Assembly (NCBI RefSeq): GCF_000331005.1
Contig: NZ_AEJB01000116.1
Location: forward strand, 1 to 60,862
DNA length: 60,862 bases
Direction: 5' to 3'
Source of the DNA: Streptomyces turgidiscabies Car8
GTDB lineage: Bacteria > Actinomycetota > Actinomycetes > Streptomycetales > Streptomycetaceae
Both the position numbers and the translations under genes were made by a program. This document shows, piece by piece, positions 8,582 through 17,012 of the stretch (position 1 is its first letter; the number at the start of each line of letters is the position of its first letter). The notes beneath the pieces are model-generated. The model was not told the DNA's origin, searched no databases, and saw only the letters and a program-made list of their open reading frames with translations.

Positions 8582-8878
8582 ATGGCCACCAGCGAAAAAG
8601 TCGACAGGCTCGACGAGGAATTCACAGCCGTACTGCGCAAAAGCCCGGCACCAGGCGGCTGGACCTACCTGGTCTGGCCGGAATCCGTCACGTACTTCGG
8701 TACCCGCGGCCTGGTCAAGGTCGGCGGGACGATCGACGGACACCCTTTCCGCAGCTCGTTCATGGCGCTGGGCGACGGCACCCACAAACTCCCCGTGAAG
8801 TCCGAGATCCGGAAAGCCATCGGAAAGGAAGAGGGTGCCACCGTGACAGTACGGCTGTCCGAGCGGTTCCGTTCATAA
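8582..8878 (+). CDS. DUF1905-like small protein
   Basis: 98 residues. The pattern '[11 protein letters not shown]' then '[42 protein letters not shown]' and '[12 protein letters not shown]' is the small beta-barrel of DUF1905 proteins, which have no established function. ATG 8582 is preceded by GGAGGG at good spacing, preferred over an in-frame ATG at 8569. The gene is monocistronic and meets the aldo/keto reductase tail to tail. Confidence 0.8.
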   Translation: MATSEKVDRLDEEFTAVLRKSPAPGGWTYLVWPESVTYFGTRGLVKVGGTIDGHPFRSSFMALGDGTHKLPVKSEIRKAIGKEEGATVTVRLSERFRS

Positions 8879-8905
8879 CGGAACACCAGAAGGCCCGAAC
8901 AGAGA

Positions 8906-9898
8906 TCAGGCCTTGATGACCGCGTCGATCCGGGCCAGTTCCTCGTCGGAGAACTCCAGGTTGCCGATGGCCGCCACGCTGTCCTCGAGCTGCTGTGGGC
9001 TGCTCGCGCCCACCAGCGCGGAGGTGACCCGGCCGCCGCGCAGGACCCAGGCCAGGGCGAGCTGGGCCAGGCTCTGGCCGCGGGACTTGGCGATGCCGTC
9101 GAGGGTGCGCAGCTGCTGTACGAGGTCCTCGGTGATCTTGTCGGAGTTCAGGAAGGGGCTGTCGCTCGCCGCCCGCGAGTCCGCCGGGATGCCGTTGAGG
9201 TAGCGGCCGGTGAGCACGCCCTGCTCCAGCGGGGAGAAGACGATGGAGCCGACCTGGAGCTCGTCCAGCGCGTCCAGCAGACCCTCGTCCTCCGGGCGGC
9301 GGTCGAGCATCGAGTACCGGGGCTGGTGGATCAGGAGCGGGGTGCCCAGCTCGGCGAGGATGCGGGCGGCCTCCCGGGTCTGCTCCGCGGAGTAGTTGGA
9401 GATGCCGACGTAGAGCGCCTTGCCCTGCTGGACGGCCGTGTGCAGGGCGCCCATCGTCTCCTCCAGCGGAGTCTCCGGGTCGGGGCGGTGCGAGTAGAAG
9501 ATGTCGACGTAGTCCAGGCCCATCCGGGTCAGGCTCTGGTCGAGGGAGGAGAGCAGGTACTTGCGCGAGCCCCATTCGCCGTACGGGCCCGGCCACATGA
9601 GGTAGCCCGCCTTGGTGGAGATCACCAGCTCGTCTCGGTACGGGGCGAAGTCGGCCTTGAGCGCCTCGCCGAGCGCGGACTCGGCGGCGCCGGGGGGCGG
9701 GCCGTAGTTGTTGGCCAGGTCGAAGTGGGTGACGCCGAGGTCGAAGGCGCGGCGCAGGATGGCCCGCTGGGTGTCGACCGGGCGGTCCGGGCCGAAGTTG
9801 TGCCACAGGCCGAGCGACAGCGCGGGGAGCTTCAGGCCGCTGCGTCCGGTGCGCCGGTAGGGCATGTCCGCGTAACGGTCGGTGTGTGCGGTGTACAA
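8906..9898 (-). CDS. Aldo/keto reductase, YghZ / L-glyceraldehyde-3-phosphate reductase type
   Basis: 330 residues, full length. It starts at a TTG (9898) with GGAG six bases upstream; an ATG 13 codons further on is the alternative. The AKR fold is complete: 'DLGVTHFDLANNYGPPPGAAE' with the catalytic Asp and Tyr, 'STKAGYLMWPGPYGEWGSRKYL' with the Lys, 'YVDIFYSHRPDPETPLEETM' with the His, and the cofactor loop 'VLRGGRVTSALVGASSPQQL'. Escherichia coli YghZ reduces L-glyceraldehyde 3-phosphate and methylglyoxal with NADPH. It is divergent from a LysR gene, a likely local regulator. Confidence 0.9.
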   Translation of the reverse strand: MYTAHTDRYADMPYRRTGRSGLKLPALSLGLWHNFGPDRPVDTQRAILRRAFDLGVTHFDLANNYGPPPGAAESALGEALKADFAPYRDELVISTKAGYLMWPGPYGEWGSRKYLLSSLDQSLTRMGLDYVDIFYSHRPDPETPLEETMGALHTAVQQGKALYVGISNYSAEQTREAARILAELGTPLLIHQPRYSMLDRRPEDEGLLDALDELQVGSIVFSPLEQGVLTGRYLNGIPADSRAASDSPFLNSDKITEDLVQQLRTLDGIAKSRGQSLAQLALAWVLRGGRVTSALVGASSPQQLEDSVAAIGNLEFSDEELARIDAVIKA

Positions 9899-10017
9899 CG
9901 CGACTCCAGAAGGGTTGGCACAGGTGAGGTGATCTTTACCGGTCCCACTCTTCCCCGCGGACGGGCAGTGGTCCAACAGGAGAATCCGATGGTATTCAGC
10001 GGCTACGCTTCTCAATC

Positions 10018-10917
10018 ATGGAACTACGCCATCTCCAGCACTTCGTCGCGGTCGCGGAGGACCAGCACTTCACCCGGGCCGCCGAACGGCTGATGGTGTC
10101 GCAGTCGGGCCTGTCGGCCTCGATCCGCGCGCTGGAGCGGGAACTGCAGACTCCGCTGTTCGTGCGTACCACCCGCCGCGTGACGCTCACTCCGGCGGGG
10201 CGTGCGCTGCTCGGCGAGGCCGAGCGGATCCTCGCGCAGGTGCGGTCGGCCCACGAGGCGGTGGCCGCGGTGCAGGGGGTGCTGCGCGGGATGCTCGCGC
10301 TGGGCTCCGAGCAGTGCATCGCCGGGGTGCATGTGGCGGGGGTCCTCGCCGCGTTCCGGCGGCAGCACCCGGACGTCGAGATCTCGCTGCGGCAGGCGGG
10401 CGCGGGCGCGTTGGCGGAGGAGGTGGCCGCCGGGCGTCTGGACCTGGCCTTCGCGGTCCGTGGGACGCAGGAGGAGACCGACCAGTTGCGTGCCGTACCG
10501 CTGAGCAGCGAGTCGATGACCGTGCTGTGTCATCCGAGTCACCGGCTCGCGGTGGCCGGCGCGGCCGTGACCCCGGAGGACCTGGGCGGTGAGGTGTTCG
10601 TCGACTTCCACCCGGACTGGGGGCCGCGCCGCACCACCGACGCGGTCTTCGCCGAGGCGGGCGTGCGCCGGACGGTCGCCCTGGAGGTCAACGACGTGCA
10701 CAGTCTCCTCGACCTCGTGGACGAGAACCTCGGCGTGGCCGTCGTACCCCGGCACTTCCGGCACAAGCGCGAGTCGCTGACGGCGCTCCCGGTCAAGGGC
10801 ACCGGCGAGACCGTGTACGAGACGGTCGCCCTGTTGCCGCCCTCACCGGCGACCAGTCCCGCCGCGCGGGCGCTCATGGCCCTGCTGGAGAGCGGGCCGG
10901 AGACCAGGGGCGCGTGA
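10018..10917 (+). CDS. LysR-family transcriptional regulator
   Basis: 299 residues. The N-terminal winged helix (residues 1-60, MELRHLQHFVAVAEDQHFTRAAERL, QSGLSASIRALERELQ) and the PBP-like effector domain (about 90-295) are both complete. The gene is divergent from the aldo/keto reductase across about 119 bp. That gap holds an imperfect inverted repeat GAATCCGA/TGGTATTC (9982-9997), a candidate LysR box. A TACGCT hexamer eight bases before the ATG and the absence of a ribosome binding site suggest a leaderless transcript. The effector is unknown. Confidence 0.9.
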   Translation: MELRHLQHFVAVAEDQHFTRAAERLMVSQSGLSASIRALERELQTPLFVRTTRRVTLTPAGRALLGEAERILAQVRSAHEAVAAVQGVLRGMLALGSEQCIAGVHVAGVLAAFRRQHPDVEISLRQAGAGALAEEVAAGRLDLAFAVRGTQEETDQLRAVPLSSESMTVLCHPSHRLAVAGAAVTPEDLGGEVFVDFHPDWGPRRTTDAVFAEAGVRRTVALEVNDVHSLLDLVDENLGVAVVPRHFRHKRESLTALPVKGTGETVYETVALLPPSPATSPAARALMALLESGPETRGA

Positions 10918-10945
10918 CGGACCGGAATGCGGGAGGGTGGACCCC

Positions 10946-11461
10946 ATGCATGCAAAGGACATCCTCATCGACGGGTTCACCCGCATCCAGGAAGAGGTCC
11001 ACGCCGCCGTCGAGGGCCTGGGCCCCGACGGGCTCAACCACCGCCCCGGCCCCGACGCCAACTCCGTCGCCTGGCTCGTGTGGCACCTCACCCGGGTTCA
11101 GGACGACCATGTGGCCGGCGCCTTCGGGCTCCACCAGGTGTGGCTGACCCAGGGCTGGGAGAAACGCTTCGGCCTCGGCCTGAAACCCCATGACATCGGG
11201 TACGGACACACCTCCGCTCAGGTCGCCGGGGTGCGGGTCGACTCCCCCGGACTGCTGACCGGCTACCACGACGCCGTGCACGCCCAGAGCCTGGAAGCGC
11301 TGCGCGCCCTGACCGCCGGGGACCTGGAGCGCGTCGTCGACGAGCGCTGGGACCCGCCGGTCACCCTCGGCGTGCGGCTGGTCAGTGTCCTGGCCGACGA
11401 TCTTCAGCATGTCGGCCAGGCCGCCTATCTGCGGGGACTGCTTCAGAGCGCCGAGGCGTAG
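10946..11461 (+). CDS. DinB-like (DUF664) protein
   Basis: 171 residues. The four-helix DinB fold is suggested by the conserved helix '[22 protein letters not shown]' and a C-terminal '[16 protein letters not shown]'. The three histidines of DinB metal sites appear to be present (WHLTR, the DDHVAG segment, and LQHVGQ). In actinomycetes many members are mycothiol- or bacillithiol-dependent transferases or stress proteins. The ATG at 10946 follows GGGAGG by 9 bp; a GTG at 10937 is in frame but overlaps that site. The last 19 bases overlap the 3' end of the adenosine deaminase gene. Confidence 0.75.
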   Translation: MHAKDILIDGFTRIQEEVHAAVEGLGPDGLNHRPGPDANSVAWLVWHLTRVQDDHVAGAFGLHQVWLTQGWEKRFGLGLKPHDIGYGHTSAQVAGVRVDSPGLLTGYHDAVHAQSLEALRALTAGDLERVVDERWDPPVTLGVRLVSVLADDLQHVGQAAYLRGLLQSAEA

Positions 11462-12513
11462 CCCGGCAGGACGACATCCTGGATGAGGGCGCCCCGCTCG
11501 TCGAAGGGGATGAACGCGCTCTTGACGGCGTTCACGGTCACCGTGCGCAGGTCCTCGACCGTCCAGTCGGCCTCCTCGACCAGCAGGGACATCTCGCGGG
11601 TCATCGTCGTACCGGACACCAGACGGTTGTCGGTGTTGAGAGTGACGCGGAAGCCCAGGTCGCGCAGGGCGGTGATGGGGTGCTCGGCGATCGACGTGGC
11701 CGCGCCCGTCTGGAGGTTGGAGGTCGGGCACATCTCCAGGGCGATCCGACGGTCGCGCACCCAGCCCGCGAGGTGGCCGAGCTTGCCGTCCACGATGTCC
11801 TCGGTGATGCGGACGCCGTGGCCGATGCGCTGGGCGCCGCAGACCTGGAGGGCCTGGTGGATGCTGGGCAGACCGTGGGCCTCGCCGGCGTGGATGGTGA
11901 ACGGCACGCTCTCGCTGCGCAGGTGTTCGAAGGCGGCGAGGTGGTCGGCGGGCGGGAAGCCGTCCTCGGCGCCCGCGATGTCGAAGCCGACGACACCGGC
12001 GTCCCGGAAGGCGACGGCCAGGTCGGCGGCCTCACGGACCCGGTCGAACATGCGCATCCCGCACAGCAGCGTCCCGACCCGGACCGGGGTGCCCGCGGCG
12101 GCTGCCTTCGCCATGCCGGCCGCCAGGCCCTCCTGGACGGTCTCGACGACCTCGGGGAGGGTCAGGCCGCCGTTCACGTTCAGTTCGGGGGCGTAGCGCA
12201 CCTCGGCGTAGACGACGCCGTCCTCGGCGAGGTCGAGGACGTACTCCTCGGCGGTGCGCAGCAGTCCCTCGCGGGTCTGCATCACGGCGAGGGTGTGCTC
12301 GAAGGTGGCTATGTAGCGCACCAGGTCACCGGAGTTGGCGGCCTCGTAGTACCAGGCGGCCAGCTCGTCCGGGTCGGTGGTGGGCAGGGTGTGGCCGATA
12401 TCGGCGGCGAGCTCGACCAGGGTGGCGGGGCGCAGGCCGCCGTCGAGGTGGTCGTGCAGCACGGCCTTGGGGAGACGGCGAATGGTGGCGGTGTCGACGG
12501 GGGACGCGGTCAT
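11443..12513 (-). CDS. add: Adenosine deaminase
   Basis: 356 residues, full length. It converts adenosine to inosine in purine salvage, using a zinc site. The metal and catalytic residues are in place: HDH at 20-22, HAGEAH around 208-213 with catalytic Glu211, GHG around 231-233 (His232), and NTDN around 293-296 (Asp295). The start ATG 12513 follows GAGGAACCACCGC. It converges on the DinB-like gene with a 19-bp overlap. The upstream neighbour on the same strand is a VOC protein, separated by about 55 bp. Confidence 0.93.
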   Translation of the reverse strand: MTASPVDTATIRRLPKAVLHDHLDGGLRPATLVELAADIGHTLPTTDPDELAAWYYEAANSGDLVRYIATFEHTLAVMQTREGLLRTAEEYVLDLAEDGVVYAEVRYAPELNVNGGLTLPEVVETVQEGLAAGMAKAAAAGTPVRVGTLLCGMRMFDRVREAADLAVAFRDAGVVGFDIAGAEDGFPPADHLAAFEHLRSESVPFTIHAGEAHGLPSIHQALQVCGAQRIGHGVRITEDIVDGKLGHLAGWVRDRRIALEMCPTSNLQTGAATSIAEHPITALRDLGFRVTLNTDNRLVSGTTMTREMSLLVEEADWTVEDLRTVTVNAVKSAFIPFDERGALIQDVVLPGYASAL

Positions 12514-12569
12514 GTGCGGTGGTTCCTCGGCAGGTGGTGGTGCGGTCAGTGGGTGGCGTAGGGGGCAGG

Positions 12570-12965
12570 TCAGTCGGTGGCGGGCTGGAGGAGGTCCCAG
12601 CGGTTGCCGTAGAGGTCCTGGAAGACGGCCACCGAGCCGTAGGGCTCATGGCGCGGCTCCTCCAGGAAGGTCACGCCGGCGGCACTCATCCGGGCGTGGT
12701 CGCGGGCGAAGTCGTCGGTGTGCAGGAAGAAGCCCACCCGTCCCCCGGTCTGGTCCCCGATCCGGGCCCGCTGGTCCTCGTCCTTGGCACGGGCGAGCAC
12801 CAGGCCGGTGCCTGTGTCCGAGGTGCCCGGCTCGACGACGACCCAGCGGGAGCCGTCGGGGCGCGGGCTGTCCTCGACGAGCCGGAAGCCGAGCGCGTCG
12901 GTGTAGAAGCGGATCGCCTCGTCGTAGTCGCCGACGACGAGGGTGACCAGGGCGATGTGTCTCAC
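12570..12965 (-). CDS. VOC-family (glyoxalase/bleomycin-resistance fold) protein
   Basis: 131 residues, one VOC domain with two beta-alpha-beta-beta-beta modules: '[25 protein letters not shown]' and '[16 protein letters not shown]', ending '[17 protein letters not shown]'. Candidate metal ligands are the N-terminal His and a residue of the C-terminal strand. The substrate cannot be predicted. A GTG start at 12965 is supported by GAGGAG upstream. It is upstream of add on the same strand. Confidence 0.82.
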   Translation of the reverse strand: MRHIALVTLVVGDYDEAIRFYTDALGFRLVEDSPRPDGSRWVVVEPGTSDTGTGLVLARAKDEDQRARIGDQTGGRVGFFLHTDDFARDHARMSAAGVTFLEEPRHEPYGSVAVFQDLYGNRWDLLQPATD

Positions 12966-13054
12966 GGGCTCTCCTCGGCCTCTCGGGGCGGTGGTGCGGT
13001 GGGCTGTTCGGCCGACGCCGGTCGACGTGCGGTTGACGGGTGAGGTTATACGTA

Positions 13055-13067
13055 ACACCCAGGGTGT
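13055..13067. promoter_or_regulatory. Palindrome ACACCC-A-GGGTGT
   Basis: A perfect 13-bp palindrome in the gap between the VOC gene (minus) and the PAP2 gene (plus). It is about 90 bp from each start and is a candidate operator. Confidence 0.35.
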
Positions 13068-13149
13068 GTCACCTCCGTGTCCTCGGGTGTGATCTCCTGC
13101 GCCCTCACGGTCCCGGGAACGATCGCCGGGGCGAGATCGTCGAGCAGGT

Positions 13150-14034
13150 GTGAACCGTGAGCACGCCGTCGCAAGGGCCGGCCTCCCCGCGCTGGGGAGC
13201 CTGGTCGCTTTCGTGCTGCTGGCGCTGCTCGCTGTCACGATCATGATGCGGGGCGGCGGCACCCTCTTCGGCGACCGGGAGCTGCTGGACTGGTCGCTCG
13301 CCCACCGTCCGGACGCGGCGGTCACCCTCGCCCGGCTGCTGACCCACACCGGCACGGGCTTCGTTCCGTACGCCCTGGTCGCCCTCGCCGGTTATCTGAT
13401 CGGCCGGACCCCACGGCAGCGGATCCAGGCGACCGCCGCCTGTCTCGCCTGTCTGGTCGCCGCCCAGGCGGTGCGGTTCTCGCTGATGGCGCTGCTGTCC
13501 CGTCCCCGGCCCGCGACGGCGCACTGGGCGACGGACGCCGGCCACTGGTCGTTCCCCTCGGGCCACACGACCACGTCGGCCGTCACCGCCGCGCTGCTCG
13601 TCCTGGCCGTGTGGACCCGGGCCCCGCGCGGCCGGCACCTGATCGCCGCCGCGGTCGCCTGCTGGGGCCTGCTGATCGGGCTGACCAGGATCTATCTGGG
13701 CGTCCACTGGTTCTCGGACGTCGTCGGCGGCTGGCTGTTCGCCGTGTGGTGGCTGGGCCTGACGGCATACGGGGTGACCCGCTTCGCACCGGCCGCGTGG
13801 GGGGAGCTGCTGCCGCGCGGCGGGAGAACGGCGCGGGCAGAGGTGTTGCCGCCCGGCACAGCGGGGCCGGGATCAGAGGCCGAAATCGCACGTGGCAAGG
13901 TGGGTGTCGCGCCAGAGTCCCACTGCCCCACGCCCCCACCGGGGACAGCCCTTCCAGGAGTTGAGTGCCATGTCCGAGCTGCCGAAGCCGACCGGATCGC
14001 CCTCCCATCAGAACGTGACGTTTCCCAGCGCTGA
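13150..14034 (+). CDS. PAP2-family membrane phosphatase
   Basis: 294 residues with about six membrane helices. The three PAP2 signature parts are present: SRPRPATAHW, then PSGH, then TRIYLGVHWFSDVVGG with the catalytic histidines. The enzyme probably removes phosphate from a lipid such as phosphatidic acid or undecaprenyl pyrophosphate at the membrane. The start is GTG 13150. After the last helix (about residue 212) the C-terminal 80 residues are Pro/Gly/Arg-rich and unlike the family, and the frame runs 65 bp into the next gene. The natural stop may have been lost by mutation. Confidence 0.85.
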   Translation: MNREHAVARAGLPALGSLVAFVLLALLAVTIMMRGGGTLFGDRELLDWSLAHRPDAAVTLARLLTHTGTGFVPYALVALAGYLIGRTPRQRIQATAACLACLVAAQAVRFSLMALLSRPRPATAHWATDAGHWSFPSGHTTTSAVTAALLVLAVWTRAPRGRHLIAAAVACWGLLIGLTRIYLGVHWFSDVVGGWLFAVWWLGLTAYGVTRFAPAAWGELLPRGGRTARAEVLPPGTAGPGSEAEIARGKVGVAPESHCPTPPPGTALPGVECHVRAAEADRIALPSERDVSQR

Positions 14035-14677
14035 CACCACAGCGCACGGCTATCTGGCACTGCCTCCGTCCGGCAGCGGGCCCGGCGTCATCGTCATCCA
14101 GGAGTGGTGGGGTCTGACGGACCACATCGCCGACGTCACCGACCGGCTCGCGCGGGAGGGCTTCGTCGCCCTCGCCCCCGACCTCTACGGCGGCAACGTG
14201 GCGCACGAGAGCGAGGAGGCGCTGCGCATGATGCAGGCCCTGCCGGTGCCGAAGGGCGTCGAGCTTCTCTCCGGCGCGGTCGACTACCTGCTGGCGCGGC
14301 CCGAGGTCACCTCGGCTACGGTCGGCTCGGTCGGTTTCTGCATGGGCGGCGGCTTCGTGCTCTACCAGGCCGCCGCCGACCCGCGCGTCAGCGCCGCCGT
14401 GCCGTTCTACGGCGTGATCCAGGGCGAGCTGCCCGACTTCTCCGGGCTGAAGGCCGAGGTCCTGGGCCATTACGGCGAACTCGACGCGAGCATCCCGGTG
14501 GAGAGCCTGGAGCCGCTGCGCGCTGCCATCAAGGAACAGTCCGGCATCACCCCGGACCTGCGCGTCTACCCGGCCAACCACGCCTTCTTCAACGACTCCC
14601 GCCCGGTGTACGACGCCGAGTCGGCGGCCTCGGCGTGGGAGAGCACGGTGCCGTTCCTGAAGGAGCAGGTGCGCTGA
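13970..14677 (+). CDS. Dienelactone hydrolase-family protein
   Basis: 235 residues. An alpha/beta hydrolase of the dienelactone hydrolase family, with 'GVIVIQEWWGLTDHIADVTDRLA' (the conserved Glu region), the nucleophile elbow GFCMGGG (Cys), Asp in 'HYGELDASIP' and His in 'YPANHAFFND'. Family members open lactone rings of chlorocatechol-derived or other enol-lactones, and many are general esterases. ATG 13970 follows CCAGGAG. It overlaps the tail of the PAP2 frame by 65 bp and is followed by a strong terminator. Confidence 0.88.
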   Translation: MSELPKPTGSPSHQNVTFPSADTTAHGYLALPPSGSGPGVIVIQEWWGLTDHIADVTDRLAREGFVALAPDLYGGNVAHESEEALRMMQALPVPKGVELLSGAVDYLLARPEVTSATVGSVGFCMGGGFVLYQAAADPRVSAAVPFYGVIQGELPDFSGLKAEVLGHYGELDASIPVESLEPLRAAIKEQSGITPDLRVYPANHAFFNDSRPVYDAESAASAWESTVPFLKEQVR

Positions 14678-14721
14678 CCGCTGGTGAGCCGGACACGGGT
14701 GAGTGACTGACGCGACGGCGA

Positions 14722-14751
14722 GCGGGCCCGGGGGTGATTCCCCGGGCCCGC
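14722..14751. terminator. GC-rich hairpin terminator between convergent genes
   Basis: A perfect 12-bp stem (GCGGGCCCGGGG / CCCCGGGCCCGC) with a 6-nt loop GTGATT, 45 bp after the dienelactone hydrolase stop. There is no T-run, as is usual in Streptomyces. It could also serve the minus-strand secreted protein gene ending at 14867. Confidence 0.75.
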
Positions 14752-14826
14752 CCTGACCGTTACGGCCGGTGTACGTCGGTTACGAGCGCGTGCGCCGGCC
14801 GAACCCGTACGTCGATTCCGGTGCCG

Positions 14827-14862
14827 TACGTCGGTGCCGTCCCCTACGTCGGTGCCGTCCCG
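14827..14862. repeat. Two 18-bp tandem repeats
   Basis: TACGTCGGTGCCGTCCC occurs at 14827-14843 and 14845-14861 with one separating base. Related TACGTCG motifs lie just upstream (about 14773 and 14810). The repeat sits in the 3' region of the secreted protein gene. Confidence 0.6.
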
Positions 14863-14866
14863 TAGG

Positions 14867-15817
14867 TCAGCCGCTCGCGCCGGCGAGCCACGCCGTGGCG
14901 TTGAGGGCGAGGGGGGCGTTGGTGGCGCCGGTGTCGTTCCAGCCGTCGTAGAGGGTGTTGCCGGACTGGCCGGTGCCGTCGTCGATCGGGGAGCTGTCGC
15001 CCCAGAACGCGATCCGGCCGCTGCCGAAGGTGCTGGTCAGAAAGAAGGCGCCGGTGTTGCCCGAGTAGCCGGAGCGGTAGAGGAGCCCCTTCACGGCGGA
15101 GTTGTCGGCGGGCTTGAGAGTGGCCGTCGTACCGCTGGCGATGAGGCTCTTGGTGACCGTGCCGAAGGTGCCGTGCAGAACCGGGTTCGAGGCGGCGCTG
15201 ATCGCGGCCGGATAGCCGGAGCTGATGCTCAGGGAGTCGATGGAGAAGCCGAACGGGTCGGTCGAGTCGACAGTGTTGTCGGTCATCAGGTCGTTGAGGA
15301 TCTCGACGGCGTCCTCGCCGTCGTTGTTGCGGTCGGCGCCGGTGTGGTCGGAGATCATGAAGAGACCGCCACCGTTCTGGACGAACTTCATGATGGCGGT
15401 CTTCTCCGCCGTGGTGAACAGCGTGTTGGGCTCGGGGAGTACCAGCGTGTCGAACTTCGACAGGTCGGTCGCCGCGGAGCCGCCGTAGGCGAGGGCGGAG
15501 CCCGAGGGCAGTGTCTTGAGGCTGTAGTCGCCGGTCTGCTGAAGGGCGACGCCCCAGGAGGAGAGCGCGCCGGTCCAGTGGCTCTCGTCGGAGGGGGCCG
15601 AGTCCTCGGAGAGCGGGTCGGGCTGACTCTTGGAGATGATCCAGTCGGCGTTGCCGGCCGTCTCGGCGTGGGCGTTGTCGAACAGGATGCGGTGGGGGGT
15701 GGCAGCGGTCGCGGCTGTCGCGGTGGCGGTGGCCTGGACGGCGGCGCCGGTGGCGATCAGGCCGAGCACGGCCAGGGCCGAGGTGATTCTGTGCCGGGAC
15801 CCGGTGATGGCGTACAT
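14867..15817 (-). CDS. Putative secreted protein with a glutamine-amidotransferase-like fold
   Basis: 316 residues. The start ATG 15817 is supported by GGAGGAA upstream. A Sec signal peptide is clear (RHR, then a hydrophobic core to about residue 27, then an Ala/Thr-rich cleavage region). The mature part begins 'RILFDNAHAETAGNADWIIS' and contains 'FDTLVLPEPNTLFTTAEKTAI' and 'NGGGLFMISDHTG', the pattern of ThuA/DUF4350/GIFT-like class I amidotransferase-fold domains without the catalytic Cys. The rest is Ser/Thr/Gly-rich. The role is unknown; it is likely extracellular. Confidence 0.65.
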   Translation of the reverse strand: MYAITGSRHRITSALAVLGLIATGAAVQATATATAATAATPHRILFDNAHAETAGNADWIISKSQPDPLSEDSAPSDESHWTGALSSWGVALQQTGDYSLKTLPSGSALAYGGSAATDLSKFDTLVLPEPNTLFTTAEKTAIMKFVQNGGGLFMISDHTGADRNNDGEDAVEILNDLMTDNTVDSTDPFGFSIDSLSISSGYPAAISAASNPVLHGTFGTVTKSLIASGTTATLKPADNSAVKGLLYRSGYSGNTGAFFLTSTFGSGRIAFWGDSSPIDDGTGQSGNTLYDGWNDTGATNAPLALNATAWLAGASG

Positions 15818-16027
15818 CTGGCATTCCTCCATGGGTGGGGGGAGAGCTGGGGGAAGGCGGTGCGGGTGACGAATCTGCGCGCGTAGACCGGGCGTTGACG
15901 ACCTCCCGGTGCACACAAGGCAGGACCGTACCGACAAGATCGACGCCGCCGGGAGGCCCGGCCGGGGTTTCACGTAAAGCTCTTACACGCGTGCGACCAC
16001 CGGCCGGACACGGTCACTTGGCGGTGA

Positions 16028-16927
16028 TTACGGGTGATGTGAGACGCCGAGCCGGGCCAACTCGTCGTCCGTCAGTCGCAGTCCGCCCGCCGCCACGTTG
16101 TCCACGACGTGATCGGGATTGCCTGTGCCCGGGATGGCGAGCACATGCGGCCCCTGGTGGAGACTCCACGCGAGCCGGATCTGGGCGGGGCTCGCGCCGT
16201 GTTCGCGGGCGACGGTGAGCACCGTGTCGTCGTGGGCGTCGGTGGCGCCCCGGGCTCCGCCGCTGCCCGCGACGGCGAAGAAGGGGACGAAGGCGATGCC
16301 CGACTCCCCGCACAGCCGCAGGAGTTCGTCTCCCTCGGGGTCGGGACGGTCCAGGGCGTACCGGTTCTGCACGCACACCACCGGCGCGATCTCCCGCGCC
16401 TCGGCGAGGTGCTTCGGCTCGATGCCGGAGATGCCGAGGTGGCGGATCAGGCCCGCCTCGCGCAGGTCGGCGAGCGCGCCGAAGTGCTCCGCGATGGAAT
16501 CCTGGTCCATCCGGCGCAGGTTGACCACGTCGAGGTGGTCGCGGCCGAGCTGGCGGAGGTTCTCCTCGACATGTCCGCGCAGTTGGTCGGGGCGGGCGGA
16601 GGTCGCCCACTCCCCCGAGTAGTCGCGGTAGGGGCCGACCTTGGCGACGATGACGAGGTCGTCCGGATACGGCGCCAGCGCGCTGTTGATCAGTTCGTTG
16701 GCGGAGCGCAGCGCGGAGAAGTAGAAGGCGGCGGTGTCGATGTGGTTGACGCCGAGTTCGACGGCCTTCCGCAGCACGGCCAGCGACTGTGCGCGGTCGC
16801 TGGGCGTGCCGAGGTGGAAGGCCGCGCTGCCGGTGAGCCGCATGGCTCCGAGTCCGAGCCGGTTGACGGTGAGATCGCCGAGTTTCCAGGTGCCCGCGGC
16901 GTCCGCGGTGATCGCTTCCGAGGTCAT
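16028..16927 (-). CDS. Aldo/keto reductase
   Basis: 299 residues, full length. The catalytic set is partly standard: Asp and Tyr in 'GVNHIDTAAFYFSALRSANE', Lys in 'IVAKVGPYRD', but the usual His position in the 'DVVNLRRMDQDS' strand is Asn or Arg, so activity may be altered. The C-terminal cofactor loop 'HVLAIPGTGNPDHVVDNV' is present. ATG 16927 is chosen because longer frames run into the PI-PLC-like gene region. It probably reduces a carbonyl with NADPH; the substrate is unknown. Confidence 0.85.
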   Translation of the reverse strand: MTSEAITADAAGTWKLGDLTVNRLGLGAMRLTGSAAFHLGTPSDRAQSLAVLRKAVELGVNHIDTAAFYFSALRSANELINSALAPYPDDLVIVAKVGPYRDYSGEWATSARPDQLRGHVEENLRQLGRDHLDVVNLRRMDQDSIAEHFGALADLREAGLIRHLGISGIEPKHLAEAREIAPVVCVQNRYALDRPDPEGDELLRLCGESGIAFVPFFAVAGSGGARGATDAHDDTVLTVAREHGASPAQIRLAWSLHQGPHVLAIPGTGNPDHVVDNVAAGGLRLTDDELARLGVSHHP

Positions 16928-17012
16928 CGGCGGAGTCTCGCACGTGCCGCGGGCACCTGATCGGCGTTGACGTCGACCGTCCGGCGTTCTTTTGGCGTCC
17001 TTTGGGCCTTCT

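Noticed and set aside
14827..14862. 18-bp tandem repeats as a CRISPR array
   Set aside because: There is no spacer DNA between the copies, only two units, and no cas genes nearby.
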